NCBI GenBank assembly: GCA_015061115.1
Contig: SUXE01000005.1
Coordinates: 173,069-237,068, forward strand
DNA length: 64,000 nucleotides
Reading direction: 5' to 3'
DNA from: Bacteroidales bacterium
Lineage (GTDB): Bacteria; Bacteroidota; Bacteroidia; Bacteroidales; Paludibacteraceae
Each line of letters starts with the position of its first letter. Position 1 is the first letter of the stretch. The notes under the pieces were generated by a model, which saw only the letters and a program-made list of their open reading frames with translations, searched no databases and had not been told where the DNA came from. The position numbers and the translations under genes were made by a program. This document shows, one piece after another, positions 33,296 to 41,723 of this stretch.

Positions 33296-33832
33296 ATGAA
33301 GAAAGTTTTAATACTTACATTGTTGCTAATGTTGTCAATGGCAGCACATTCCCAAGGCATCTATACAAAGGTGACAAAATATGATAAGTTTGATGATGTT
33401 GAATGGGAAAAAAACATCAAAACCTTAATCTCGAAAAGCGATAGTACAATCGTGATAGAGACCAAAGGAAGTAAGCCAGAAGAATACCGATATAAAGACA
33501 TTTTTCCATTAGCTGAGCATGATGGAAATAGAGACAATCTTGTCAATATTGTCGCTGACGTATGGGGATATGAGTCTCAGTACATTGTATTTTCAGAGAA
33601 AAACATAGAAGAGTTTAAAAAAGATTACGAGGAAAATCTCGGAGCAGAAGCTGATTCATTATCAGAAGACGCATTAAAAATGGCGTTAGGATTAATGGTA
33701 ATAAAACAGATAAAAAATCTTCCAACCATCACTTTTCGTACCATATCAAGGTATGATTTTACATTCGAATATAAAACAGATATGGTTTGGATAAAATTTA
33801 AGGACGGATCAAGAATTATTTATTCAAAATGA
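33296..33832 (+). CDS. Secreted or periplasmic hypothetical protein, 178 aa
   Basis: The first 19 residues (MKKVLILTLLLMLSMAAHS) are a signal peptide with a plausible cleavage before QGIYTK. The rest is soluble, with strand-rich ends and an acidic helical middle. I do not recognise the family. It is an odd neighbour for a cytoplasmic restriction system and lies only 19 nt after Res; the terminator at 33848-33875 closes the unit. It may be unrelated cargo. Confidence 0.7.
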   Translation: MKKVLILTLLLMLSMAAHSQGIYTKVTKYDKFDDVEWEKNIKTLISKSDSTIVIETKGSKPEEYRYKDIFPLAEHDGNRDNLVNIVADVWGYESQYIVFSEKNIEEFKKDYEENLGAEADSLSEDALKMALGLMVIKQIKNLPTITFRTISRYDFTFEYKTDMVWIKFKDGSRIIYSK

Positions 33833-33847
33833 CCCCTATTAAAGAAC

Positions 33848-33875
33848 AAAGTCGTTGCTATGAGCAACGACTTTT
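33848..33875 (+). terminator. Terminator at the end of the restriction-modification cargo
   Basis: AAAGTCGTTGC (33848-33858) pairs with GCAACGACTTT, then TTC. The stem is nearly the same as the one at 28655. Confidence 0.75.
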
Positions 33876-33974
33876 CTGTTAATTCACCTATCAAAAATTG
33901 GGATTATCCCTTATTTTGTCAATATCTAAGAACTGTTTTTTATAAGTATTATAGTACTTGGATTTTAAGTGTTT

Positions 33975-34024
33975 ATAATGAAAAAGTTCCCCCTTTTCTC
34001 AAAGAAGGAACTCAGTATCATTAT
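33975..34024. repeat. Long imperfect hairpin in gene-free stretch
   Basis: ATAATG (33975-33980) plus AGTTCC (33985-33990) pair with GGAACT (34007-34012) plus CATTAT (34019-34024). The rest of the region from 33876 to 34080 shows nothing else. Confidence 0.5.
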
Positions 34025-34082
34025 AATTTCAAAACTTAGAAAAGTTTGATGCAAATATATAAAATTGTGAAAAAGAAACAAA

Positions 34083-34112
34083 AGTAGGCGACTTGTTAAG
34101 TCGCCTACTTTT
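34083..34112. terminator. Terminator of the histone H1-like gene
   Basis: AGTAGGCGACTT, 3-nt loop, AAGTCGCCTACT; T and A runs lie on either side, so it can stop transcription from both directions. Confidence 0.85.
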
Positions 34113-34123
34113 TGAATGGTTGC

Positions 34124-34300
34124 TTATTTTTTTGATTCTTCTAAGGATTCCTTGCGAAACTCCTTCATAAGCTTCTCTAGTTCTAAACTGGCTTTTCTCG
34201 CTCTTGTTCCAGCTGCTTTATTTCTTGATTCAATCTGAGAAGCAGCATCCTTTAGGAATGCCTCCATAGTGGCATTGATCTTTTCTACAATTTCTTTCAT
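34124..34300 (-). CDS. Histone H1-like (Hc1-type) protein, 58 aa
   Basis: The sequence MKEIVEKINATMEAFLKDAA followed by NKAAGTRARKASLELEKLMK and FRKESLEESKK matches the short histone H1-like proteins widespread in Bacteroidota chromosomes, which resemble chlamydial Hc1. These are small basic helical proteins expected to bind and compact DNA. ATG 34300 is chosen by family length (58 to 60 residues) and because it follows an AT-rich leader. It is a single gene with its own terminator, located between the restriction-modification cargo and the transfer genes. A copy on a conjugative element could silence or protect element DNA, as H-NS-like stealth proteins do on plasmids; that is an inference. 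Confidence 0.8.
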   Translation of the reverse strand: MKEIVEKINATMEAFLKDAASQIESRNKAAGTRARKASLELEKLMKEFRKESLEESKK

Positions 34301-34419
34301 ATATTTTTTTATTTGATTGATACAAAGATAAAAAATAAGATTAAATGGAGACCACAACATGAAAAAAACCTCCTATAAATTAAATAGGAGGCTTTTCTTC
34401 TTTCTACAAGTAGAAAGTT

Positions 34420-34507
34420 TGTCTTAATCCTTGTTTTAATGGAAGAGACCAAAACTGGAACTCGATTGCAAAGCATAAAGCTGTCTTAATCCTTGTTTTA
34501 ATGGAAA
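34420..34507. CRISPR. Two-repeat CRISPR-like orphan
   Basis: A 24-nt sequence beginning GTCTTAATCCTTGTTTT is present identically at 34421-34444 and 34483-34506, 62 bp apart. The next 12 nt match at 7 positions, so the unit may be a 36-nt repeat with a 26-nt spacer. On the minus strand the repeat ends GGATTAAGAC, like the 3' handle of many type I and III repeats. A TCTAC-AA-GTAGA hairpin lies just outside. No cas gene is in the window. With only two repeats, chance duplication cannot be ruled out. Confidence 0.4.
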
Positions 34508-34611
34508 AATCGAAGCTCCTGTGGTCTTGATTTTCTCAAATGAGGAAAATCCAATACAAATATAGAGAAAAATTTAAGAATACATCAAATAATGATATAA
34601 TAAATTTTCCA

Positions 34612-36984
34612 TTATTCTCCTTCCTCCAACATGCCTTGATTGCGTAACACATTCTGACGAATGTTCCATAGTCTCTTGTATGGCTGCACCCCTTGATCAG
34701 CAAGTTCCTTCATTCTGTCAAGTTCTGCGGTACAAATATTCTCAGCCTCTCGACGGATGCAGTCACGATTGTTTTGAAGATATTCCCTCATGCGGTTGTC
34801 CCTGATTTCACAGACTTTATTGAAGAGCTCGTCCTTCGCCAGATATACAGGGAAAACATCTTTCATCTTTTTGGAAGGTTTTCTCACCTTTCTGATAAGG
34901 GTCGAAAGAGTCTTGTATTTGGAATGATCAAATCCTTTCGATGCAATATCATTACGATCAAACCAGTGGCGTAGCATGGCATTTACAAGTTCATTTGTCG
35001 TCTTGTATTTGGAATGATCAAATTTGATTTGATCTGCATACTCACGAAGATTTGTGTCAACAACATCATCGTCAAAATTGTAAGTCTCAGGTAATTCAAG
35101 ATAATGAGATTCCTCCTCGATACAAGCTTGGACATCAATGTCTATATCAGCAGAGAAAACTCTGTCCGGATTATCAGTGCCGTTGTTGTCACAAACAAGT
35201 CCTGCAAACCATCCTTGTCCAGCCTGGGCGAATCTTTCTGGTGGAACCATGTAGTCCATCTGATCAGAAATGGAAATAGATGTTCCATTCTCTGATATTG
35301 AGATGGATTCTTTCTGCTGTTTGTTCTTTCCTATTCGTTTAGAAATCTTTTCCGCAGTTTCGTCAAAACATTGACCCACGAATATATTACCAACTGTCTG
35401 GATTATCTTGTTGGCGTTAGCTTCCTTGTATTCAGCTTTTAGCTGTGTGAAATCTTGGAATCCAAGAAGAACAGCAACCTCATTAGATCGTGCTGTAGCG
35501 ATAAGCTCGTCAAGTCCATGCACGAACATTGTTGGAAGCTCGTCTATGACAACCGCACATTTGTGTTTGCCTTTATTGTTTGCCATCTTCAGCATTCTTG
35601 CAGTGTAAACACCTAAAGCTGTTCCATATACCTGTGTCTTCTGAGGATCATTGCCAAAACAAAGCAGTTTAGGTTCAAGCGGATTGTTAATGTCAATATC
35701 AATGTCATCGCCGGACATTGCCCAATATAGAAAGATGGATGCAAGTCGACCAAGCGGAATCTGTACGGAAGCAATCTGACCTTGAATCTGATCTGTAGCA
35801 CCAGCGGACCAGGCATTAAGGAAAGGTGCGAGTGTAATACTAAGATCACTGTAGCTTGCAAGAATCGGAATAACCTCGTCCATCGGCTGAGAAATAAAGT
35901 CGATTACATGAGGAAATGTGCAATATTTGCCATCTTCATAAAGACGTAAAAACCAGATACAAGCACCAAGGTAGTTGATGGCTGACTCAACAAAGAAATC
36001 TCCCTGCTTGTCTGCCCAAGTGTGAGCCAAATTGTAACAAATGACCTGTGCAATCTGATTAGCGTCTTCCTGGGATTCAAGAAGCTCGGCTTTCAGAGGG
36101 TTACAACGAAGGGAAACTCTCGGCTCATTGAAGTCAACCATTCCATATTTTGGCTCTACCCCACCATATATCTCTTTCCAGCGATCCTTGTTCCACATGA
36201 AGTTAGAAAAAGCAAGTTCAGAAAGATCGGGGATCTTGAAATCATAAAGGTACATAGCGAACCCTTTAGCAAGAGCCTGACGGATATAGTTGTTTATGAT
36301 AGTGAAAGATTTTCCTGCTCCAGGCGTTCCAAGTACGATAGTCGCACGGAAAGGAGCTTCAAGGTTGATCCATCCATGATGTTCCTTACCCAATCTGTAA
36401 TATCTTGTAGGAAAGTTGATTGTGTATTGGTCCGTTTTGAATTTTTCGTTCTGAGGAAAAGCCGACTGCTCTTTCTTGTTGAACGGATCTTCTCTCGATA
36501 GATTGCGTTCTGGAGTTGCCGTATAAATCGCCAATCCATAAATGAATGGAAGTATTCCCATCGCAAGAAGAACAATGTAGAAGAATAATCTTGGAATAGT
36601 GACAGGGATAAACAATGCTACTGGGGCGATTAGTGTAATGATCAGACCGACAATTGACACTTTCATTCCCAACTCATGTGTAGGTTCAAATGTCCTGCCG
36701 AAAAATTTCTTCTCATTTGTCTTGACGGCTTTGTCTCCAATACTCGCTCCGAAAAATGCGAATAAAGCAGGTATGATTGTACAGTATGGTGAATGAAGGA
36801 GATAAAGACCTTTGTCCATTCCAGCCAAAATGTTAAACCATGCCTGTGAGATCACGGCATACATACCTGTTGCTGATGTGTTGTGATCCAAACAGAACCA
36901 ATACACGTTCAATGCAAGAAGTCCCATTCCCACCATCTTGAAAAGATTAAGGAATTTTCTTGCTGCTTCCTGATTTTCTTTCAT
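34612..36984 (-). CDS. Conjugative coupling protein (TraG/VirD4-type, YWF domain), 790 aa
   Basis: The inner-membrane ATPase that brings relaxase-bound DNA to the secretion channel. The N-terminus has a YWF-type region (VYWFCLDHN, residues 28-35) and four membrane segments (about 14-30, 62-82, 108-128, 132-152). Walker A is LGTPGAGKSF (219-228); a Walker B-like VVIDELPTMF and RecA-like motifs (LLGFQDFTQLK) follow. The ~790 residues suit the Bacteroidota mobilisation coupling proteins often labelled MobC. Near the C-terminus the segment FDHSKYKT occurs twice 30 residues apart, from a 24-nt direct repeat. It is the last of three leftward mobilisation genes, 51 nt after the relaxase. Confidence 0.9.
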   Translation of the reverse strand: MKENQEAARKFLNLFKMVGMGLLALNVYWFCLDHNTSATGMYAVISQAWFNILAGMDKGLYLLHSPYCTIIPALFAFFGASIGDKAVKTNEKKFFGRTFEPTHELGMKVSIVGLIITLIAPVALFIPVTIPRLFFYIVLLAMGILPFIYGLAIYTATPERNLSREDPFNKKEQSAFPQNEKFKTDQYTINFPTRYYRLGKEHHGWINLEAPFRATIVLGTPGAGKSFTIINNYIRQALAKGFAMYLYDFKIPDLSELAFSNFMWNKDRWKEIYGGVEPKYGMVDFNEPRVSLRCNPLKAELLESQEDANQIAQVICYNLAHTWADKQGDFFVESAINYLGACIWFLRLYEDGKYCTFPHVIDFISQPMDEVIPILASYSDLSITLAPFLNAWSAGATDQIQGQIASVQIPLGRLASIFLYWAMSGDDIDIDINNPLEPKLLCFGNDPQKTQVYGTALGVYTARMLKMANNKGKHKCAVVIDELPTMFVHGLDELIATARSNEVAVLLGFQDFTQLKAEYKEANANKIIQTVGNIFVGQCFDETAEKISKRIGKNKQQKESISISENGTSISISDQMDYMVPPERFAQAGQGWFAGLVCDNNGTDNPDRVFSADIDIDVQACIEEESHYLELPETYNFDDDVVDTNLREYADQIKFDHSKYKTTNELVNAMLRHWFDRNDIASKGFDHSKYKTLSTLIRKVRKPSKKMKDVFPVYLAKDELFNKVCEIRDNRMREYLQNNRDCIRREAENICTAELDRMKELADQGVQPYKRLWNIRQNVLRNQGMLEEGE

Positions 36985-37035
36985 GTTAATAATTTTTTTT
37001 GATTTATACTGTTATTGCAAGAAGGTAAGCATGGG

Positions 37036-39306
37036 TTACACTCCCATACTTTTCTTCTTGTCTTGATTATTCGTTTGTGTTTTATCTTCAGCCTTTTTGT
37101 CTTTCGCTTGCGACTGAATTTTTGATCTATGGTAGAATCCGACTTCTTTGTCCTTCTGATATTGAGAGTAGCTTATGAAAGTCAAATCCTTCTCAGCATA
37201 TTTCATCAAATGGTCAATGATATGTGATGTGTCTCCTTCATTGATCATACGTCTGATGTCGTTCGACAATTCAGAATTGTGCTGTGCCATCCAGTCACAT
37301 ATATATATGAGTCTTTCCTGTTGCTTGAAGTCAGATTCAAGAACCCTGTTGAACTTCTGAACCGCTTGATAAAGCAAAGTAGGATAACCTTTCTTTGTCA
37401 AGAACAGATTGTTCATAGAAAGAAGTTCCTCTTTATGGTTGATGAAATAATCCCTAAACTTAGAGTCTGTCACAACCAAAGAAGCTGATGAATTAGGAGA
37501 GAATATGATGACATCATCACCCTTCATATCAAACAGCATGCCACTCATGATCATCTTGTCTACAGCTTCAGTTGTAGAATTGTTCTCAATCAAGTTAGCT
37601 ATCTTATCCTGCATCATCTTAGACTGAACCTTTGTCTTGTCATCTTCAGACAGGAATCTGAACAGCTTGTCGTTAAGATTGAAGAAGTCAAATTTTATCT
37701 TGTTGATACCAACGTCAGCTACGAGTGCATAGAAGTCCATTTCCCTTTGTGTCAGAGGCTTGTCCTCCTCACGTCGACGAGCATTAGTTATTTCAGGGAA
37801 AGATATTCCTGTGTCCTCAATGAAGAAGTCAGATCTGCGAGAATCACAAAGCTTGCCATCCTCAAAATTGAAAACAGACGATCGAAGAAGGTCATCTAGT
37901 TTGCCCGGATCAACTACTGCTGCAATCTTCAAGAACTGAGCAACGTCCTCTTTGAATTTCTTTTCTTCTTTCTGATAGATGGAAATTAGATCCCTATTCT
38001 TATCTTCAAGGAACTTCTCTATCGCAAAACGTGCGTTGTATTCGTTAGCATGATAGAACTCCTTACAATAAGAGATATACAGTTCTGTCTCATAAGGAAG
38101 GAATCTGATTGCGTTGGACTCAAATTCATAATGTTCTTTGACTCTTCGTTGAAACAATTCTTCAAGTGCCTTCTGAAGACGGTTTGTTTCAAAGATCTCT
38201 GGTGACTCTCCTACTCCACCAGCAATAAGCCTGTCTTTAAGCTCCTTCGACAGATTTCTGTCAATCTCACTGGCTTTGTACGAATATCCTCTGCCATGAT
38301 CAACGAAATTGAATCCTATAAGCAAACCAAAGTCGTTAATCAACGGCTGTGCGTCAATGCCATGTTTCTTGACTTCTGCGATATAATCTCCGTAGGTAAT
38401 TTTACCAGCATACTTCTTGAAGATGTAGTCTGTCGCACTACGGACGTGTTTCTTTGAAATATTTATCTGATTCTTACGGCGGTCAAACAATTCCTCGTTA
38501 CGTGAGAATTGATCCTTCCAAGTCTTGTAAGAAAACAAGAACTTACTGCCTGCTATGGCTTTTCCATTTCTTTTTCCGTTCTCGTCAATGGAATAAAAAG
38601 ACACTCCCTCGTATTCGTTGCTTACTTCCGATCTAATACCATACGATGCGAGTATTCTGTTAAGCTGTGCGAAATCAGTGAACTCATAGTCATTACGGAC
38701 CTTACGCAACACTCTTTGAATGTTGTTCTTGTAGTCAGAATTTGGGATTTCGTTCTGAAGAAATGATGTCTTGTCAACAAAATTGATTGCGTTAGCGACA
38801 CGTTGCTTTGCCTGCTCACGATAATCCTTGCTCTTTTCAGGAGAAGAAAGGTTGTATTTTTGCTCCAGGCTCTTACGGATTTCCGATGTTTTTCGGTACT
38901 GGAAGCTATCGTCGATACACTTCTTACCTTTCTTGTCAATGTCTATTGAAACAATATGGACATGGGTATGGTCAGTGTCCTGGTGCTTGACAACAAAATA
39001 AGGTTGGTTAGCATACCCCATTTCCTTCATGTAATCGTCAGACAGACGAGTCAAAGTATCGTCAGACAGGTCTTTTTCTTCTGGGGATATAACTCCATGG
39101 AAGACGTATTTTTCCACTTTTGAAGTAAATCCTTTCAATGGCGTTGCGATATGTCGCATCATTCTCTCGAGAAGAGGTAGATTATTTAGGTCATCAACAG
39201 GCAAATTGTGGGCTGAAAGCACAGTAGCACGGTCGTCATTCACCTTTTGGGTGTTATAACGAATGGCAGCTTTCAAGTCCGAACCTTTGATAACTTTGAT
39301 AATCAT
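37036..39306 (-). CDS. mobB: Relaxase (MobB-like), 756 aa
   Basis: Nicks oriT and leads the strand into the recipient. The three-histidine metal site is clear: DTDHTHVHIVSID with H113, H115, H117. The N-terminal MIIKVIKGSDLKAAIRYNTQ is the start typical of Bacteroidota MobB relaxases. The catalytic tyrosine is probably Y17 in IRYN, by analogy with the family. Residues about 150-750 are long and helical and not assigned; the C-terminal tail is Lys/Gln-rich. Gene order relaxosome accessory, relaxase, coupling protein reads leftward from the oriT-like region at 39785-39935. Confidence 0.9.
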   Translation of the reverse strand: MIIKVIKGSDLKAAIRYNTQKVNDDRATVLSAHNLPVDDLNNLPLLERMMRHIATPLKGFTSKVEKYVFHGVISPEEKDLSDDTLTRLSDDYMKEMGYANQPYFVVKHQDTDHTHVHIVSIDIDKKGKKCIDDSFQYRKTSEIRKSLEQKYNLSSPEKSKDYREQAKQRVANAINFVDKTSFLQNEIPNSDYKNNIQRVLRKVRNDYEFTDFAQLNRILASYGIRSEVSNEYEGVSFYSIDENGKRNGKAIAGSKFLFSYKTWKDQFSRNEELFDRRKNQINISKKHVRSATDYIFKKYAGKITYGDYIAEVKKHGIDAQPLINDFGLLIGFNFVDHGRGYSYKASEIDRNLSKELKDRLIAGGVGESPEIFETNRLQKALEELFQRRVKEHYEFESNAIRFLPYETELYISYCKEFYHANEYNARFAIEKFLEDKNRDLISIYQKEEKKFKEDVAQFLKIAAVVDPGKLDDLLRSSVFNFEDGKLCDSRRSDFFIEDTGISFPEITNARRREEDKPLTQREMDFYALVADVGINKIKFDFFNLNDKLFRFLSEDDKTKVQSKMMQDKIANLIENNSTTEAVDKMIMSGMLFDMKGDDVIIFSPNSSASLVVTDSKFRDYFINHKEELLSMNNLFLTKKGYPTLLYQAVQKFNRVLESDFKQQERLIYICDWMAQHNSELSNDIRRMINEGDTSHIIDHLMKYAEKDLTFISYSQYQKDKEVGFYHRSKIQSQAKDKKAEDKTQTNNQDKKKSMGV

Positions 39307-39324
39307 AGCCTGAAATTTTTGATT

Positions 39325-39738
39325 TTAGTCCCTATCGTCCTGATAAAGTTTGTTTATGTAATCGACATAAGCCTTTTGGATCGCCTTTGTTTTTTGGTCC
39401 AATTCCTTTTGAAGATCCATTATTCGGGGTAAATACTCCAGCATCTTGGTTACATTGTACCCAAGAATTGCGTCCTTTCGGCTTTCGTTAAGGTGTCTTG
39501 CCATCTGGTTGACGTTGACGGCGATACCTTCAATCTGTTTTTTTACGGATATAAGCTCATTCAGAATGTCATCTGCACCGAATATTGGAAGCTGTACAAT
39601 CTTAGTGTTGTGCAGCAAATGGCAGATGTATTCGGACTTTGTTCTGAAGTTGGATTTTCCAAAACAAGTCAGAAAGTCGTTTAGTTGACTTTCATTCAGT
39701 CTGACGTTGAGCCTGTAGGTCTTTTCTGTACCAGGCAT
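39325..39738 (-). CDS. mobA: Relaxosome accessory protein (MobA-like), 137 aa
   Basis: The N-terminal YRLNVRLNESQLNDFLT and SNFRTKSEYICHLL fit a ribbon-helix-helix DNA-binding domain, and the C-terminal half (VNVNQMARHLNESR) is the motif typical of MobC/MobA relaxosome proteins. It would bind oriT and help the relaxase open the DNA. It lies 18 nt before the relaxase gene and just left of the oriT-like hairpins. Confidence 0.85.
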   Translation of the reverse strand: MPGTEKTYRLNVRLNESQLNDFLTCFGKSNFRTKSEYICHLLHNTKIVQLPIFGADDILNELISVKKQIEGIAVNVNQMARHLNESRKDAILGYNVTKMLEYLPRIMDLQKELDQKTKAIQKAYVDYINKLYQDDRD

Positions 39739-39784
39739 AATGAAACTTTTTTATTAAAAAATTGTAATAAGATCCGCCTCTTGG

Positions 39785-39935
39785 CGAATTGAAAAAAATG
39801 CGACTTGGGAGCATTTTTCAGGACAAAAATTCAAAATTTTAGAAGTCTAAATTTTGAATTTTTGCGATGCGTTTTGAAGTTCTTTTGTGAACCAAAACGC
39901 ACATCTTGCTCACGCATCCGTCTGCGTGCAAAGAT
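39785..39935. other. Probable oriT: cluster of four hairpins
   Basis: Between the divergent mobilisation and transfer operons are four inverted repeats in a row: AAATGC-gacttgggaGCATTT (about 39795-39818), a 16-bp perfect stem CAAAAATTCAAAATTT (39825-39840) with its complement at about 39850-39865, GCGTTTTG..CAAAACGC (about 39870-39901) with an inner GTTC/GAAC, and CACGCA..TGCGTG (about 39913-39930). Position next to the relaxosome gene and this structure are typical of oriT; the nick site is not identified. Confidence 0.65.
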
Positions 39936-40249
39936 AGTGAAAATTTTTGGATTTATCGAACTCTTTTTTTTGTTAAAAAGAGCAAAAATTTGAAACAATA
40001 AACCATACATGGTTGGAAAAGGAAAATTGCTGTTATTTCAGAAATTTCCCTACACATTCTTATGGCGAAAAGATGTGAATAAAGACAGTCGGAATTGACC
40101 GAGTGTGAAGAAAGGGGGAAATAAGGCGTTTTCAGGGCGAAATAAAGCGTTATCCGGTTGCTGGTGATGTTTGACCGCAGGAACAAGAAAATTCGGCTTA
40201 TGACGCAAAAAATACGTGATGCTTCTGACGGATGGAATGAAAGCAATGA

Positions 40250-40845
40250 GTAAATAGATGTAAATAGGTGTAATATGTAAGCATATAACGTAAAGCTGTA
40301 AAAGGATGTATAATAATGTAAATGCGTAAATAAGCATGATAATACGTAATGTATTGTAATATAGGGTAATGGTGTAATTTAAGGTAAATGTATGTTATAG
40401 TAAGTAAATTAGTGTAATTTGGAGTAAAATGGAGTAATTAAGGGTAATAGTGTAATAATGGGTAAATATGTGTAATAGAGTACTATGGTGTAATTAGATG
40501 TAATTATACTTAATATTATGTAATTAAGGATAATATGAAGTAAATAGGTGTAATTTTGGGTAATATGACACTATGGTGTAATATGACGCAATTATAAGTA
40601 AATATATGTAATATTGGGTAAAATGGTGTAATTTTATGTAAGGGTGTAACAATGGAGAACTGTGTGTAATAAATACTATGGTGTAATATAGGGTAATATT
40701 GCGTAATAGGAAATGAATATATGTAATTATAAGTAGAATAACGTAATTTAGGGTAATGTTGTAACAGATAGTAATATGTGGTTATTTTACGTAACTAAAA
40801 GTAATTTGTTGTAATAATGCGTAATATGTTGTAAAAAGATTCCAT
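40250..40845. repeat. About 55 degenerate 10-bp repeats (TAATnnnnnG); centromere-like array
   Basis: For nearly 600 bp the sequence TAAT or TAAA recurs with a period of 10 bp, sometimes 8: for example TAATTTGGAG, TAAAATGGAG, TAATTAAGGG, then TAATAGTG, TAATAATGGG, TAAATATGTG. The preceding base is almost always G. Units are adjacent and in one direction. There is no reading frame. It ends six bases before the tra operon promoter and lies next to the ParA gene and the ribbon-helix-helix protein gene. Contiguous short direct repeats are how Omega/ParG-type proteins mark partition sites; here this is an inference. Confidence 0.8.
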
Positions 40846-40850
40846 TTTCC

Positions 40851-40881
40851 TTTGAAGAAAAAAATTAAAGGAGTATCTTTG
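40851..40881 (+). promoter_or_regulatory. Promoter of the tra operon
   Basis: TTTG (40851-40854), 19 nt, TATCTTTG (40874-40881), a perfect consensus. The leader continues with TTACAATTGTACTTTAATAA to the ATG at 40938. Confidence 0.9.
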
Positions 40882-40937
40882 TAGAAGGATTAGAAAAATC
40901 CGTATCATTTACAATTGTACTTTAATAAAAAGGACCT

Positions 40938-41723
40938 ATGACAAAAATTATTTCTTTTGTCGCCCAAAAGGGTGGCTCTGGAAAGTCTACAATGACTTTG
41001 ATTATGGCGAATTATTTCGCCTACAATGAAAAAAAGAACGTAGTCGTAATTGATGGCGACGCTCCCCAATATTCATTGGGGAAGCTTCGAAAATCCGAAA
41101 TGGAAGATGAAGACAGCATTAACAAAAAGGTTTTGTCTTCACATGTCAATTCAGACGTGGAGACATATCCGATTTATCAATGTGTTCCATCGGAAAACCA
41201 GGAACAGCCAGAGGAAAACATTTATTCGGTAAGCAAAGTAATTGATGCTCTTGTTCAGCAAGGAAACATTGATTATATATTCATTGATCTTGCAGGAACA
41301 TTAAATTCTCCTGAGATTATAGAAATTTTAAAAAAGGTAAATTACATTTTCATTCCATTTATGGAAGCCTCGAATCTCTATTTTTCGAACTATGAAGCAT
41401 TGTATATTGTTACAATGATCGTAAAAAACTCGGAAAACTCCATAAAAGGAGTCTATGAGTTTTGGCACAAGTACAGAAGTAATATGAGTGTTAGAATATT
41501 CTATGAGTTGGCAGAGAAATTTGACGTTATCAATGATAATCTAAAAAAATCTGGCATCAACGCATCAATGATGCAATCCAAAATTGGAAATTCAACAAAA
41601 GCCTTCGCTCCAGAAATCTGGAATACGATTGCACCAATTCCAGACAATTATTTGTCCGTATTAACGAACGGTCTAAATTTGGGAAATTTCATAAAAGAGT
41701 TCAAAAATCTGACAAATGAGTAA
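40938..41723 (+). CDS. traA: ParA-family ATPase (TraA-like), 261 aa
   Basis: A deviant Walker A KGGSGKST (residues 11-18), the VVVIDGDAPQ motif A' and IFIDLAGTLN Walker B place it in the ParA/MinD family. It lacks the N-terminal helix-turn-helix of large ParA proteins, so it is the small, type Ib-like form. In CTnDOT-type elements the first tra gene is likewise ParA-like, and I use traA on that basis. It overlaps the next gene by 8 bp and lies just after the 10-bp repeat array, which suggests a partition or DNA-positioning role, perhaps of the element circle before transfer. Confidence 0.85.
   Translation: MTKIISFVAQKGGSGKSTMTLIMANYFAYNEKKNVVVIDGDAPQYSLGKLRKSEMEDEDSINKKVLSSHVNSDVETYPIYQCVPSENQEQPEENIYSVSKVIDALVQQGNIDYIFIDLAGTLNSPEIIEILKKVNYIFIPFMEASNLYFSNYEALYIVTMIVKNSENSIKGVYEFWHKYRSNMSVRIFYELAEKFDVINDNLKKSGINASMMQSKIGNSTKAFAPEIWNTIAPIPDNYLSVLTNGLNLGNFIKEFKNLTNE

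Noticed and set aside
34401..34420. Cas12a-type direct repeat suggested by TCTAC-AA-GTAGA
   Set aside because: The hairpin occurs once, is not part of the repeated unit and has a 2-nt loop, too short for that class.
40050..40337. Short frames at the start of the 10-bp repeat array
   Set aside because: Low-complexity repeat translation without leader or conservation.
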